35,585 nt of DNA from Nitrospirota bacterium (GCA_004321915.1 SCQE01000018.1:1-35585), one strand, 5' to 3'; numbered from the stretch's first letter, positions 1-8,454 are shown. The notes: generated from the sequence alone by a model not told the origin. Numbers and translations are program-made.

Positions 1-14
1 CTGTAATCAGTCAT
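1..14 (-). CDS. 5' end of a gene leaving the left edge (partial)
   Basis: Reading the minus strand, an ATG at 14-12 is preceded by a good Shine-Dalgarno (GGAGG, about 8 nt upstream, near 22-28). Only four full codons (Met-Thr-Asp-Tyr) are in the window, so the product cannot be named. It points the same way as the diguanylate cyclase at 221-1852 and would lie downstream of it. The only support is the ribosome binding site and its spacing. Confidence 0.35.
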
Positions 15-220
15 TTAAGATTCCTCCAAAAGACACCCGATAGGATCCGTTCATACTTCAACAATACTACGACAAAATATGCTGCTTAATGAGCATACTA
101 TTATGAGACCGTTAATAATTCTATCCGAAATCTCAGAAATACAAGTTCTGGCATTCCCGTATACAGGGGAATGCCTAAAAAAAGTGCCGGTTATGAGAAC
201 TCTGAATTTTGAGATGGTTT
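15..220. other. Left-edge intergenic region
   Basis: About 200 bases lie between the partial left-edge gene and the diguanylate cyclase stop. They hold a 9-bp inverted repeat (150-175), a short TATGCT/AGCATA dyad near 79-98 and no convincing gene. No canonical terminator follows the cyclase gene: its transcript has a U7 run (copied from the A run at 177-183) before the hairpin rather than after it. Confidence 0.5.
150..175. repeat. 9-bp perfect inverted repeat (hairpin)
   Basis: GGCATTCCC (150-158) pairs with GGGAATGCC (167-175) around an 8-nt loop, and an A-rich run follows on the plus strand. Hairpins of the form GGxATTCCC...GGGAATxCC resemble dispersed intergenic REP-like repeats of many bacteria; that reading is inference. 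The poly-T is on the wrong side for a simple terminator of the minus-strand cyclase. Confidence 0.55.
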
Positions 221-1852
221 TTAGTACTTAGCTTCCAAGGAACTCAGCACCACTCTGTTTTTGCCGGTCCTCTTTGCTTCATAAAGGGCCTTGTCAGCTT
301 CGTTGATTATGTCCTTTATGCTCAGCGCGTTTTGCGGGCATGAAGCTACGCCTATGCTCACCGTGACCTTTATCCTTGCTTCGCCCGTATCGACCTCCTG
401 AGACTCTATAGACTCGCGTATCCTCTCGGCAACCACTTTTCCGCTCTCCTCGTCCGTTGCAGGAAGAATGACCACGAGTTCCTCCCCACCGTAACGAAAT
501 GCCATGTCGTCATCCCGTATTGCGAGCTGCACGCAGTTGCTCGCTTCTTTCAGCACCTGATCGCCGGCAGGATGGCCGTAAGTATCGTTTACTTTCTTGA
601 AGTTGTCGATATCGAGCATAAGAAGCGTAAGTTTTTCTCCGTATGTCTCATACATGATAAACCGTTTCTCTATCGAGGTCCTGAAATGCCGCTTGGAATA
701 AAGGCCGGTAAGCTCATCCGTTATAGCTATGTGGTAGAGCATAGCGTTTTCGAAAGCCACGGAAAGATGTGTGCTCAAAATCTTTATAAGGGCCAATCTG
801 ACCCGGTCGAAGTCCCTGAATGTTTTTCTCACCACTATCAGGGCAAGTCTGTTGTCGCCTTTGTTGATCGGAATGTAAACCTCTTTGCGGTCTTTAGAGA
901 ACCACTCTTCGGTTATATCTTCTTTAAGCCATTTGTTTGTTACTTCAAATATGTGGTCTGACGGCTCTATCTTCTTACGGAACATACGGTTCTCATAGCC
1001 TGTCCATGCTATAGCGCCCGCATCCCTGTATTCTTTTGGGAGTACTATGTCTATCTCATCGGCGTCGAGCGCGTCCCTGATTATATCCACCACCGTGTGC
1101 TTCAGGTCTGAAATCTCGATAGTCCTGCTCAGACGTTCAACGACGTTGTAGAGGAAAGAGAGCTCTTTCGATTTCACTATTATCTCATCTATATACCTGT
1201 CGAGGCCTTTAGCAAGAAAACGCGACAGGAAAGGCACCAGAAACACGAGGCATACAAGTCCTGAAACGGCTATGATCAACTCAAGCGTAAATATAAGCGA
1301 GTATGTCGGGGCCAACGAACGGTCGATTATGAGTTTGCCGTTGATCCTTTCAGCAGGGTCATGACAGCCGTGACAGGAAGGCTCATTGTAAATAACATTG
1401 ACGCTCCTTAACACCTTTGATCCGTTAATATCGAGCAATGTGGTAGTGACCTTATGGGTACCGACATTGTTTCTGTGGCACGACAGGCATGAACTGTCTT
1501 TGAACCTGTCAATAATCCTGCCCCTTTCGGTCTTGTCGGTCGAATAAGCGATCTTACCGTATCTGTCGAGGACTATGGTCCTGATTATTGACGATTCGTG
1601 ATTGCGGAAATTTTCGAGGCTGCTCTGTATCTTTTCGGGATCGCGGGCCAGCATGAGATGGCCCAAACTCATTTTAATGATCTGGCTCAGTTCGCGCGTC
1701 TTTATCTTGGTGTCTTCTATAAGCCGGTCTCTCAAAAGAAAGGCGAGGACGATCATTGCGAATGTTATTGAAAGGGTAAGGGCAACTAAAATGCCTATTA
1801 TAAGCTTCTTTTTGTAACCGAAGAACCACTCATCTGCTTTAATCTCTGCCAT
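221..1852 (-). CDS. Membrane diguanylate cyclase (GGDEF) with two periplasmic c-type haem motifs
   Basis: This is a 543-residue inner-membrane enzyme predicted to make cyclic di-GMP from GTP. A transmembrane helix (about 17-40) leads to a periplasmic sensor domain holding two haem c attachment motifs, CLSCH (122-126) and CHGCH (160-164). A second helix (about 184-212), a GAF-like linker and a C-terminal GGDEF domain follow. The active-site signature is GGEEL (455-459). An RxxD inhibitory site (RDDD) lies five residues before it, so the cyclase should be active and feedback-inhibited. I start at the ATG at 1852, behind a purine-rich GGGGGGAC/GGAAG stretch. The open frame reaches a TTG at 1906, but a good promoter covers that part. 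The gene diverges from cooC. The signal sensed (redox state, NO, CO or other) cannot be read from the sequence. Confidence 0.9.
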   Translation of the reverse strand: MAEIKADEWFFGYKKKLIIGILVALTLSITFAMIVLAFLLRDRLIEDTKIKTRELSQIIKMSLGHLMLARDPEKIQSSLENFRNHESSIIRTIVLDRYGKIAYSTDKTERGRIIDRFKDSSCLSCHRNNVGTHKVTTTLLDINGSKVLRSVNVIYNEPSCHGCHDPAERINGKLIIDRSLAPTYSLIFTLELIIAVSGLVCLVFLVPFLSRFLAKGLDRYIDEIIVKSKELSFLYNVVERLSRTIEISDLKHTVVDIIRDALDADEIDIVLPKEYRDAGAIAWTGYENRMFRKKIEPSDHIFEVTNKWLKEDITEEWFSKDRKEVYIPINKGDNRLALIVVRKTFRDFDRVRLALIKILSTHLSVAFENAMLYHIAITDELTGLYSKRHFRTSIEKRFIMYETYGEKLTLLMLDIDNFKKVNDTYGHPAGDQVLKEASNCVQLAIRDDDMAFRYGGEELVVILPATDEESGKVVAERIRESIESQEVDTGEARIKVTVSIGVASCPQNALSIKDIINEADKALYEAKRTGKNRVVLSSLEAKY

Positions 1853-1877
1853 TCTTCCGTCCCCCCCGTCTAAATGG

Positions 1878-1906
1878 ATTATAACAGATTTACATTGCCT
1901 TAACAA
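1878..1906 (-). promoter_or_regulatory. Sigma-70-type promoter of the haem diguanylate cyclase
   Basis: On the minus strand TTGTTA (1906-1901) is followed, after exactly 17 nt, by a perfect TATAAT (1883-1878). Transcription would start near 1871, about 19 nt before the ATG at 1852. This excludes the upstream in-frame TTG at 1906 as translation start. Confidence 0.65.
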
Positions 1907-1914
1907 TTATATAA

Positions 1915-1943
1915 TTGCCTTTTTAAGAAGCCTTAATTATTAT
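1915..1943 (+). promoter_or_regulatory. Candidate promoter of cooC
   Basis: TTGCCT (1915-1920), a 17-nt spacer and TATTAT (1938-1943) match a sigma-70 promoter reasonably. A TATAAA at 1941-1946 is an alternative -10. It diverges from the diguanylate cyclase promoter, with the two -35 boxes about 10 nt apart, so a regulator bound here could affect both genes. Confidence 0.4.
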
Positions 1944-2002
1944 AAATTCAAGAATCGACAAAAAACCTAAATGACGATGCAATCTATAAGGAGGACCAAT
2001 AA

Positions 2003-2770
2003 ATGGCTTTTGTTATTGCTTTCGCGGGAAAAGGCGGCACCGGAAAGACAAGTCTTGCCGGATTGACGGTTAAATATTTGACGGAGAAGAGGCGCGGGCC
2101 TGTGCTTGCGGTCGATGCGGACAGCAATTCCTGTCTGAACGAAGCGCTCGGCGTTCAGATACATGCAACCATAGGCAAATTGAGGGAGGAATCTCTCCAA
2201 GCTGTGCGGAGCGGCGGCGAACGGCTAGGCGGAATGTCTATGGAGCAGTTGTTCGACTATCAGGTGCAGCAGTCTATCATAGAAGCCGCGGGTTTCGATT
2301 TAATGGTGATGGGAAGGCCCGAGGGGCCCGGATGTTATTGCGCCGCCAACAATATAATAAGGAAATACACGGATATACTTTCGGACAAATACCCGTATGT
2401 GGTCATAGACAACGAGGCAGGGATGGAGCACCTGAGCAGACGGACAACGCACAAGGTCAATGTGCTCGTGATGGTAAGCGACCCGACCGCAAAAGGGATA
2501 CTTACCGTAAAAAGGATAAATGAACTTGTTGACGAACTGCAGCTTGATGTCGAAAAGAGAGTGCTTATTATAAACAGGATTATGGGACAGGAAGGAGAAG
2601 AACTCAAAAAAATGGCGGAAGGTTTTGGTATAACCGTTGCCGGACTCGTACGTCAGGACGAGATGATATTCAGGTTCGACCTCGAAGGTAAGCCCATATA
2701 CCTGCTGCCCCCGGAGTCGGTGGCAGTTCAGGCCCTGTTCGGCATATACGATTCAATGCAAATACCGTAA
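2003..2770 (+). CDS. cooC: CooC-type nickel-insertion ATPase for CO dehydrogenase
   Basis: A 255-residue cytoplasmic P-loop ATPase of the MinD/CooC (SIMIBI) class. It carries a deviant Walker A, GKGGTGKTS (9-17), and an Asp-containing Walker B region (VVIDNEAG, near 133-140). A CYC pair (Cys111, Cys113) matches the CxC motif by which CooC dimers bind Ni or Zn. Family members use ATP to deliver nickel to the C-cluster of CODH. The first gene of the Wood-Ljungdahl cluster, it has a strong ribosome binding site (AAGGAGG, about 9 nt before the ATG). A 161-bp gap separates it from acsE, so it may form its own transcript. AcsF-type paralogues look similar; the CxC motif and position fit either CODH or ACS nickel loading. 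Confidence 0.9.
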   Translation: MAFVIAFAGKGGTGKTSLAGLTVKYLTEKRRGPVLAVDADSNSCLNEALGVQIHATIGKLREESLQAVRSGGERLGGMSMEQLFDYQVQQSIIEAAGFDLMVMGRPEGPGCYCAANNIIRKYTDILSDKYPYVVIDNEAGMEHLSRRTTHKVNVLVMVSDPTAKGILTVKRINELVDELQLDVEKRVLIINRIMGQEGEELKKMAEGFGITVAGLVRQDEMIFRFDLEGKPIYLLPPESVAVQALFGIYDSMQIP

Positions 2771-2821
2771 TAAATGTATTAAATATTAAAATAACCGCAC
2801 GCTTTTATTTGTCCGCATTTT

Positions 2822-2851
2822 TGTGTTAGCCTGTTATATTTTGCTGACACA
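2822..2851. repeat. Inverted repeat downstream of cooC
   Basis: TGTGTTAGC (2822-2830) and GCTGACACA (2843-2851) form a 9-bp stem with one G-T pair around a 12-nt loop. A T-rich stretch follows from 2859. It could be a weak terminator of cooC or a binding site in the acsE leader. The half-site resembles the repeat at 12969-12991. Confidence 0.45.
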
Positions 2852-2891
2852 TAAAACTCTTTACTTTTTACGTAGGAATCAATTAATATTG

Positions 2892-2907
2892 CTAATTTAC
2901 AAATTAG
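2892..2907. promoter_or_regulatory. Palindromic operator-like site upstream of acsE
   Basis: CTAATTT and AAATTAG form a perfect 7-bp dyad with a 2-nt centre. It lies about 25 nt before the acsE start codon and just upstream of the GGGGG ribosome binding site. Short, tight, AT-rich dyads of this type are typical of dimeric repressor sites. A hairpin this small is unlikely to terminate transcription. Confidence 0.4.
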
Positions 2908-2931
2908 TAAAACTTATAAGGGGGAACGCGT

Positions 2932-3789
2932 ATGCTTATAATCGGTGAGAAGCTCAGCATCATAGCCAAGAGGGTCAGAGAGGCTATGTTGAAGAAGGAC
3001 AAGGGCCCTATTCAGGAAATAGCGACCCGTCAGTGGAAGGAAGGCTCGGGCATGATCGACGCCAATATCGGCCCTGCGGAAGACGGCGGAGAGGATCTTA
3101 TGCAGTGGATGGTGACCACCATTCAGGAGGTTGTCCCGCTCCCGGTTTGTCTCGACACAACGAATTTCAGCGCGGTCGAGGCAGGCCTGAAGGTCCACAA
3201 CAACCAGTGGGGAAGACCGCTCATAAATTCTACTTCGAACGATCCCGAGCGTTTTCCAATGATGGAGATTGCCGCCAAGTACAATGCGCAGATAATCGGA
3301 CTTACCGTAGGAAAAGGCGGGTTGCCGGCAGATGCGGAAGAAAGAGCGGGGATAGCTGCCGAGATTATGGGCAGGGCCATGGAATACGGCATTCCTCTCG
3401 AAGATTTGTATCTTGATCCGCTTGTACTTCAGGTGGCGACATCTCAGGACCATGCGTTGCATGTGGTGAAGGCCATAAAGATGTTTCAAGAGATGAACGA
3501 TCCTGCGATGAAGACCGTTGTCGGTTTGAGCAATATATCGAACGGATGTCCGAAGACGCTCAGACCTATTCTGAATAAATATTATTTTGTCATGCTCATG
3601 GATGCGGGTCTGTCTTCCGCAATCGCTGACGCCCATGAGATGGCCGAAGCTATGCAGGAGAAGAAGACCATAGACGATGTCTTGTCCGGTAAGTCTATAG
3701 ATGACGCAGCCAAGATGACCGAGATCAAAAAGACTATGGATATCTTTATGAACAAGACACTGTACGCACACTCGTATCTTGAAATGTAA
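2932..3789 (+). CDS. acsE: Methyltetrahydrofolate:corrinoid/iron-sulfur protein methyltransferase
   Basis: This enzyme moves the methyl group of methyl-tetrahydrofolate to the cobalt of the corrinoid iron-sulfur protein, linking the folate branch to acetyl-CoA synthesis. The 285-residue protein is a pterin-binding TIM barrel. DTTN starts at Asp75, INSTSND begins at 98, LDPL contains Asp162 and GLSNISNG surrounds Asn201. These line up with the catalytic Asp75, Asn96, Asp160 and Asn199 of the Moorella enzyme. It is about 20 residues longer than the usual 262, mostly at the C terminus. The ATG follows AGGGGGAACGCGT. It lies directly upstream of acsD, encoding its partner protein. The next gene starts 36 nt after the stop. 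Confidence 0.95.
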   Translation: MLIIGEKLSIIAKRVREAMLKKDKGPIQEIATRQWKEGSGMIDANIGPAEDGGEDLMQWMVTTIQEVVPLPVCLDTTNFSAVEAGLKVHNNQWGRPLINSTSNDPERFPMMEIAAKYNAQIIGLTVGKGGLPADAEERAGIAAEIMGRAMEYGIPLEDLYLDPLVLQVATSQDHALHVVKAIKMFQEMNDPAMKTVVGLSNISNGCPKTLRPILNKYYFVMLMDAGLSSAIADAHEMAEAMQEKKTIDDVLSGKSIDDAAKMTEIKKTMDIFMNKTLYAHSYLEM

Positions 3790-3825
3790 ATAACGGCTGA
3801 CAAAGCTGAAAAACGGAGGTATAAA

Positions 3826-4764
3826 ATGGCTTTTGTTGAACCTAAAGAATCTTTTGCAGGAAAGGTCTATCAGATAACTATAGGGTCTGATAAGACTGCT
3901 GTTTTCGGCGGAGAGAACGCCCTTCCTTTTTTAACGGTAGACGGCAATTATCCGAACAAGCCGGTAATAGCATTCGAAATTCAGGATGTACCGCCTACGG
4001 ACTGGCCCGATACGGTCAGAAAGGCCTATGAAAATGTGTCCGGAGACCCGGTCACATGGGCGAAATATTGTCAGAACGAACTCAATGCTCAGGCTATTGC
4101 GCTAAGGCTGGTAGGCACACACCCGGACAGGGAAAACCGCACGGCGGAGGATGCTGCCAAGACGGTCAAAGACGTACTCGCAGCAATAAATGTACCGCTT
4201 ATAATCCTCGGCAGCAATAATGTCGAGAAGGACTCTGTGGTATTGGTTGCCGCGGCAGAGGCTGCAAAGGACAAGAACTGCGTGATAGGAAAGGCACAGG
4301 AGGCCAACTACAAAACTATTGCGGCGGCCGCAATGGCCAACAATCACAAGTTGATTGCGATGTCCGAGCTGGATATAAACCTTTCCAAACAGCTCAACAT
4401 CCTTATAACCCAGATGGGCTTTGACAAAGAAAGATTGATAACCGACCCGATGTGTTCTGCGTTGGGGTACGGTCTTGAATACACCTATTCCGTTATGGAA
4501 AGAATACGGCTTGCGGCCCTTACGCAGAACGATGCGACTATGCAGCCGCCAATACTGGCCGATGTCGGCATGTATGTCTGGAAGGTAAAAGAGACCCAAG
4601 CGGCCGAGGCGGATGTCCCCAACTGGGGAAATGTCGAACAGAGGGGCATAACATGGGAAACGGTCACTGCCGGCAGCCTTATGGTTTCGGGCGCCGAGCT
4701 TCTCATAATGAGACATCCCGAGGCTGTCAAGGCAATCCAAAAATTCATAGACGAGTTAAATTAA
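3826..4764 (+). CDS. acsD: Corrinoid/iron-sulfur protein small subunit
   Basis: A 312-residue small subunit of CoFeSP (also called CfsB or CdhD), a TIM-barrel protein. It pairs with AcsC and helps hold the corrinoid that carries the methyl group from AcsE to acetyl-CoA synthase. The family is recognisable from the beta-rich N terminus with VFGGENALPF, the central segment ILGSNNVEKD and the conserved DPMCSALGYGLEY stretch. Length is normal for the family. A GGAGG ribosome binding site lies 7 nt before the ATG. acsC follows after 13 nt, so the two subunits should be made together. Confidence 0.95.
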   Translation: MAFVEPKESFAGKVYQITIGSDKTAVFGGENALPFLTVDGNYPNKPVIAFEIQDVPPTDWPDTVRKAYENVSGDPVTWAKYCQNELNAQAIALRLVGTHPDRENRTAEDAAKTVKDVLAAINVPLIILGSNNVEKDSVVLVAAAEAAKDKNCVIGKAQEANYKTIAAAAMANNHKLIAMSELDINLSKQLNILITQMGFDKERLITDPMCSALGYGLEYTYSVMERIRLAALTQNDATMQPPILADVGMYVWKVKETQAAEADVPNWGNVEQRGITWETVTAGSLMVSGAELLIMRHPEAVKAIQKFIDELN

Positions 4765-4777
4765 GGAGGGTTAGATC

Positions 4778-6115
4778 ATGGCTTTAACCGGCGTTGAAAT
4801 ATTCAAATTGCTTCCAAAAACAAACTGCAAGAAATGCGGACACCCAACCTGTCTTGCCTTTGCCATGAAGCTGGCGCAGAGACAGGCCTCTCTCGATGCG
4901 TGTCCCGATGTGTCCGAAGATGCAAAGAAGGTCTTGGGTGAGGCTTCGGCCCCGCCTGTCAGGCCTATAACTTTGGGCACCGGAGACAAGGCCGTTAAGA
5001 TGGGAGAAGAGACCGTTCTTTTCAGACATGAAAAGAAATTCGTCAATCCATGCGCCTTTGCGGTCGAAGTAAAAGACACCATGTCCGAAGCGGACATCAA
5101 CAAAATCTGCGATGACGTCAATTCGTCCGAAATAGACAGGGTCGGCCAGAAACTCAGGATCGACGCCATATTTATAAGCAATGCCTCCAACGATGCGGCA
5201 AAGTTCGAGGCTGCTGCAAAGACCGTAGCGGCAAAAGCCCCGGCCGCTGCCATAATCCTCGGGACCGAGAATGCTCAGACTGCCGAGGCTGCTGTAAAGG
5301 CCGTTGCCGACAGAAAACCGTTGCTGTTCGGAGCAAACGACTCCAATGCCGAAGCTATGGCCGGCATAGCAAAGGCAAACAAAATTGCACTCGGAGTCAG
5401 CGCAAAAGGCCTCGAAGCACTCTCCGCACTTACCGAAAAGATCAAAGGACTGGGTGTTGAAGATATAGTGATGGATTCAGGCGCAAAAACCGCGAAAGAG
5501 ATCATCAATAATAATACCCTGATCAGAAGGGCCGCCATAAAAAAGAATTTCAAGCCTTTGGGGTATCCGGTCATAACCTTCGCGCAGAGGGACGACGTGA
5601 TGCTGGAAACGCTTATCGCAGTGGCGTGTGTTGCCAAGTACTCCTCGATTGTGGTACTCAGCAGCGTCGAAAAATGGAAAAACTTGGCCCTGTTCACGGT
5701 AAGACAGAATATCTATACTGACCCTCAGGTCCCGATGCAGGTGGAACAGAAGATATACAAAATCGGAGAGCCCACGGAAAATTCTCCTCTAATGATAACC
5801 ACGAATTTCTCGCTCACCTATTTCATAGTGTCGGGCGAAGTAGAGAACAGCAAGGTCCCGTGCAGGCTTGCCGTAATGGATTCCGAAGGTTTGTCGGTGC
5901 TTACCGCATGGGCGGCGGGAAAGTTCACAGCATCCAAGATCGCCCAGTTCATAAAGGAAAGCGGCATAGAAAACGAGATAAAACACAGGGAAATCATAAT
6001 CCCCGGTTATGTTGCCATTATGAGCGGCGCCATCGAGGAAAAACTCCCCGGATGGAAAGTTACCGTTGGGCCGAGAGAGGCAAACGCTCTGCCTGCATTC
6101 CTTAAGTCCAGATAG
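4778..6115 (+). CDS. acsC: Corrinoid/iron-sulfur protein large subunit
   Basis: A 445-residue large subunit of the CoFeSP. The N-terminal domain carries the [4Fe-4S] motif C-x2-C-x4-C-x16-C (Cys17, Cys20, Cys25, Cys42), used for reductive reactivation of Co(II). A TIM-barrel-like central part and a C-terminal B12-binding domain follow. AcsE methylates the Co(I) corrinoid and AcsB demethylates it. The Ala-rich segment at about 130-215 is notable but still fits the barrel. AGGAGG lies about 10 nt before the start. The acsB gene follows 140 nt downstream, after a strong hairpin. Confidence 0.95.
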   Translation: MALTGVEIFKLLPKTNCKKCGHPTCLAFAMKLAQRQASLDACPDVSEDAKKVLGEASAPPVRPITLGTGDKAVKMGEETVLFRHEKKFVNPCAFAVEVKDTMSEADINKICDDVNSSEIDRVGQKLRIDAIFISNASNDAAKFEAAAKTVAAKAPAAAIILGTENAQTAEAAVKAVADRKPLLFGANDSNAEAMAGIAKANKIALGVSAKGLEALSALTEKIKGLGVEDIVMDSGAKTAKEIINNNTLIRRAAIKKNFKPLGYPVITFAQRDDVMLETLIAVACVAKYSSIVVLSSVEKWKNLALFTVRQNIYTDPQVPMQVEQKIYKIGEPTENSPLMITTNFSLTYFIVSGEVENSKVPCRLAVMDSEGLSVLTAWAAGKFTASKIAQFIKESGIENEIKHREIIIPGYVAIMSGAIEEKLPGWKVTVGPREANALPAFLKSR

Positions 6116-6124
6116 AGTTCTACC

Positions 6125-6157
6125 ACGAGCGCCCTCTCTTAAAACGAGGGCGCTCGT
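6125..6157 (+). terminator. 12-bp GC-rich hairpin between acsC and acsB
   Basis: ACGAGCGCCCTC (6125-6136) pairs perfectly with GAGGGCGCTCGT (6146-6157) around a 9-nt loop. An A-rich stretch follows on the plus strand instead of a T run, so it is not a classical intrinsic terminator. It could be a 3'-end stabiliser, an RNase processing point or a partial terminator, allowing cooC-acsEDC and acsB-cooS to be expressed at different levels. Confidence 0.6.
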
Positions 6158-6189
6158 AAACTGAAAAAAACAACTAAAAAATAAAGAAC

Positions 6190-6220
6190 TTGACAGAACA
6201 CTAAAGCCATGTTGTATATT
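6190..6220 (+). promoter_or_regulatory. Internal promoter candidate for acsB-cooS
   Basis: A perfect TTGACA (6190-6195) is followed by TGTATA (6213-6218, 17-nt spacer) or TATATT (6215-6220, 19-nt spacer). It lies after the acsC hairpin and 36-43 nt before the acsB ATG. The most likely role is a second, separate transcription start for the CODH/ACS catalytic subunits. Confidence 0.5.
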
Positions 6221-6255
6221 AAAAAAATTTATAATCCCATAAACAGGAGGGGTAG

Positions 6256-8454
6256 ATGTCCAAGTTAATAGCATCAGCAGCCATAAGAGCGGCAAACAAA
6301 CTTGTGGCGCAGGCAGAAGAGATGGTCGAAAAGGCTATAGCCGAAAAGGGTAAGGACTTTGTTTTTGAATTTCCGGACACGGCGTTTTATCTTCCGATGA
6401 TTTACGCCATGACCGGTTTTCCGGTAAAAACTCTGGGCGACATGAAGGTTGCCCTCGGTTTTGCCAGAGAGCTTCAGCACGCTGAACCTGATGAAAAAAT
6501 ATGGAAACCTTATTTGGGTGAGGCCCTCGATTCGGGTATGGCAACGCTGTTTGCCGAAGAGATAATCCTCGCGATAAGGTATATCTACGGCCTCGAACCT
6601 TGCAAGGACCCCGAGACCGGCTATGTGTACAACGGATTCATAACCGACACCATACAGAGGAATCTGGGCATTCAGCTTGTTGACGGGACCATGCCCGGCT
6701 TTGCCGCCATTTTAGGCGCGGCCCCGTCGGACGACATCGCCGTTAACATAGTCAGAGAGCTTCAGGAAAAAAAGATACTGACCTTCCTCTCGGGCCAGTC
6801 CAACGGCGACAGCGTGACAAAACAGCTTTTGAGAAAGGGTGTAGAGCTCGGTTGGGATTCATGGATCGTTCCGCTCGGACCTGATACGGAACACACCCTC
6901 TACGCTCTTGACTGGGCAATCAGGGCATCATTGATCTTCGGCGGTATAAAACCTGCCAACTTCAAAGATCACCTCAAATACCAGAAAGACAGGGTCTTCG
7001 CGTTCGCAATAGCGCTCGGCCCGCTTGACGACGTAAAATGGGCAACAGGCGCAGGCGCGATAAATATGGGCTTCCCTGCTGTCGCCGATACGGACGTTCC
7101 TGTTATCCATCCTACCGGAGTATGCACCTATGAAGAGGTCGACACGGAATTCGACCACACAAAGATCGTACAGAAGGCCATAGAAGTAAGAGGCCTTAAG
7201 ATCATCGTAGAGAGACCTGATATACCGGTGGCCTTCGGTCCCGCCTTTGAAGGCGAGAGAATAAGAAAAGAGGACATGTTCATCGAGTTCGGCGGACAGC
7301 GCACTCCTGCATTCGAGTGGGTTCGCATGCGCGAGATGGAAGAGATCGAAGACAACAAGGTCATCATAGTCGGTGACAACTGGCAGGAGCGTTTTGCTGC
7401 CGGAGGCAAGATGCCGATCGGTATCCTTATCGAGGCTGCCGGAAGAAAGATGCAGAAAGACTTTGAGTCTGTCATCGAGAGAAAGATCCATTCGAATATT
7501 AACGAGGCTCAGGGCGTATGGCACATGGGACAGCGCGACCAGAACTGGGTAAGGATAAGCGTTGCAGCTAAAAATGCGGGCTTTACCCTCGAACACATAG
7601 GCATAATACAGAATACACTGACGCACAACCGCTTCCGCTCTATTGTAGACAAGGTGCAGACCACCATATTTACGGATGAAGCCAGCGTCAATAAGATGCT
7701 GGAGGAAGCTAGGGCCGCTTACAAAGAACGTGATAAAAGGCTCGGCAGCCTCACCGACGAATCTGTCGAAACCTTTTACTCATGCCTGCTCTGTCAGTCT
7801 TTCGCACCCGCCCATGTTTGCGTTATATCACCTGAGAGGCTCGGTCTGTGCGGCGCTTATAACTGGCTTGACGGCAAGGCCGCATACGAGATAGACCCGA
7901 CAGGAGGAAACCAGCCTATCAATAAAGGAGAGCTGGTCGATCCTAAATACGGACGCTATACGGGCGTTGACGAATATCTCAAGAAGGCCTCAGGCGGGGC
8001 GGTCGAGACCCTGAACCTTTACACGATCATGGAAAACCCTATGACATCCTGCGGCTGCTTTGAATGTATACTTGCGATAATCCCCGAGGCAAACGGCGTT
8101 ATGATAGTCAACAGGGGATTTACCGGAATGACCCCTATCGGAATGAAATTCTCGACCCTTGCCGGGACCGTAGGCGGCGGCGCCCAGACCCCCGGATTTA
8201 TGGGAATAGGAATAAACTTCGTTACCAGCAAAAAGTTTCTTTTCGGAGATGGCGGCTTAAAAAGACTTGTCTGGATGCCGAAAGGTTTGAAGGAAAGGAT
8301 AGCCGATGAGTTCAAGAAGAGGGCGGAAGAGGCCGGAGTTCCCAATCTCCTTGATATGGTAGCGGATGAATCGATCTGCGAAGATTCCGAGAAACTTCTT
8401 GAGCATCTCACGGCAGTCGGTCATCCGGCCCTCGAAATGCCGTCGATCATCTAA
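6256..8454 (+). CDS. acsB: CO-methylating acetyl-CoA synthase (ACS alpha subunit)
   Basis: A 732-residue acetyl-CoA synthase, about the size of the 729-residue Moorella protein. It condenses CO, the methyl group of CoFeSP and CoA into acetyl-CoA. The A-cluster ligands are present. Cys510, Cys513, Cys522 and Cys532 should bind the [4Fe-4S] cube. Cys599-Gly600-Cys601 followed by Phe602 is the CGC motif that binds the distal nickel. The full N-terminal domain that docks onto CODH and forms the CO tunnel is present, so this is the bacterial long form, not the short archaeal CdhC. AGGAGG lies about 8 nt before the ATG. It is followed 25 nt later by cooS, its complex partner. Confidence 0.97.
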   Translation: MSKLIASAAIRAANKLVAQAEEMVEKAIAEKGKDFVFEFPDTAFYLPMIYAMTGFPVKTLGDMKVALGFARELQHAEPDEKIWKPYLGEALDSGMATLFAEEIILAIRYIYGLEPCKDPETGYVYNGFITDTIQRNLGIQLVDGTMPGFAAILGAAPSDDIAVNIVRELQEKKILTFLSGQSNGDSVTKQLLRKGVELGWDSWIVPLGPDTEHTLYALDWAIRASLIFGGIKPANFKDHLKYQKDRVFAFAIALGPLDDVKWATGAGAINMGFPAVADTDVPVIHPTGVCTYEEVDTEFDHTKIVQKAIEVRGLKIIVERPDIPVAFGPAFEGERIRKEDMFIEFGGQRTPAFEWVRMREMEEIEDNKVIIVGDNWQERFAAGGKMPIGILIEAAGRKMQKDFESVIERKIHSNINEAQGVWHMGQRDQNWVRISVAAKNAGFTLEHIGIIQNTLTHNRFRSIVDKVQTTIFTDEASVNKMLEEARAAYKERDKRLGSLTDESVETFYSCLLCQSFAPAHVCVISPERLGLCGAYNWLDGKAAYEIDPTGGNQPINKGELVDPKYGRYTGVDEYLKKASGGAVETLNLYTIMENPMTSCGCFECILAIIPEANGVMIVNRGFTGMTPIGMKFSTLAGTVGGGAQTPGFMGIGINFVTSKKFLFGDGGLKRLVWMPKGLKERIADEFKKRAEEAGVPNLLDMVADESICEDSEKLLEHLTAVGHPALEMPSII

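Noticed and set aside
1853-1906. Upstream TTG start for the haem diguanylate cyclase
   Set aside because: A TTGTTA-17-TATAAT promoter covers these codons; the ATG at 1852 has a purine-rich upstream region.
2914-3771. Long open frame antisense to acsE (285 codons)
   Set aside because: It mirrors the codon bias of acsE, has no ribosome binding site and its product is His/Arg-rich without any recognisable motif.
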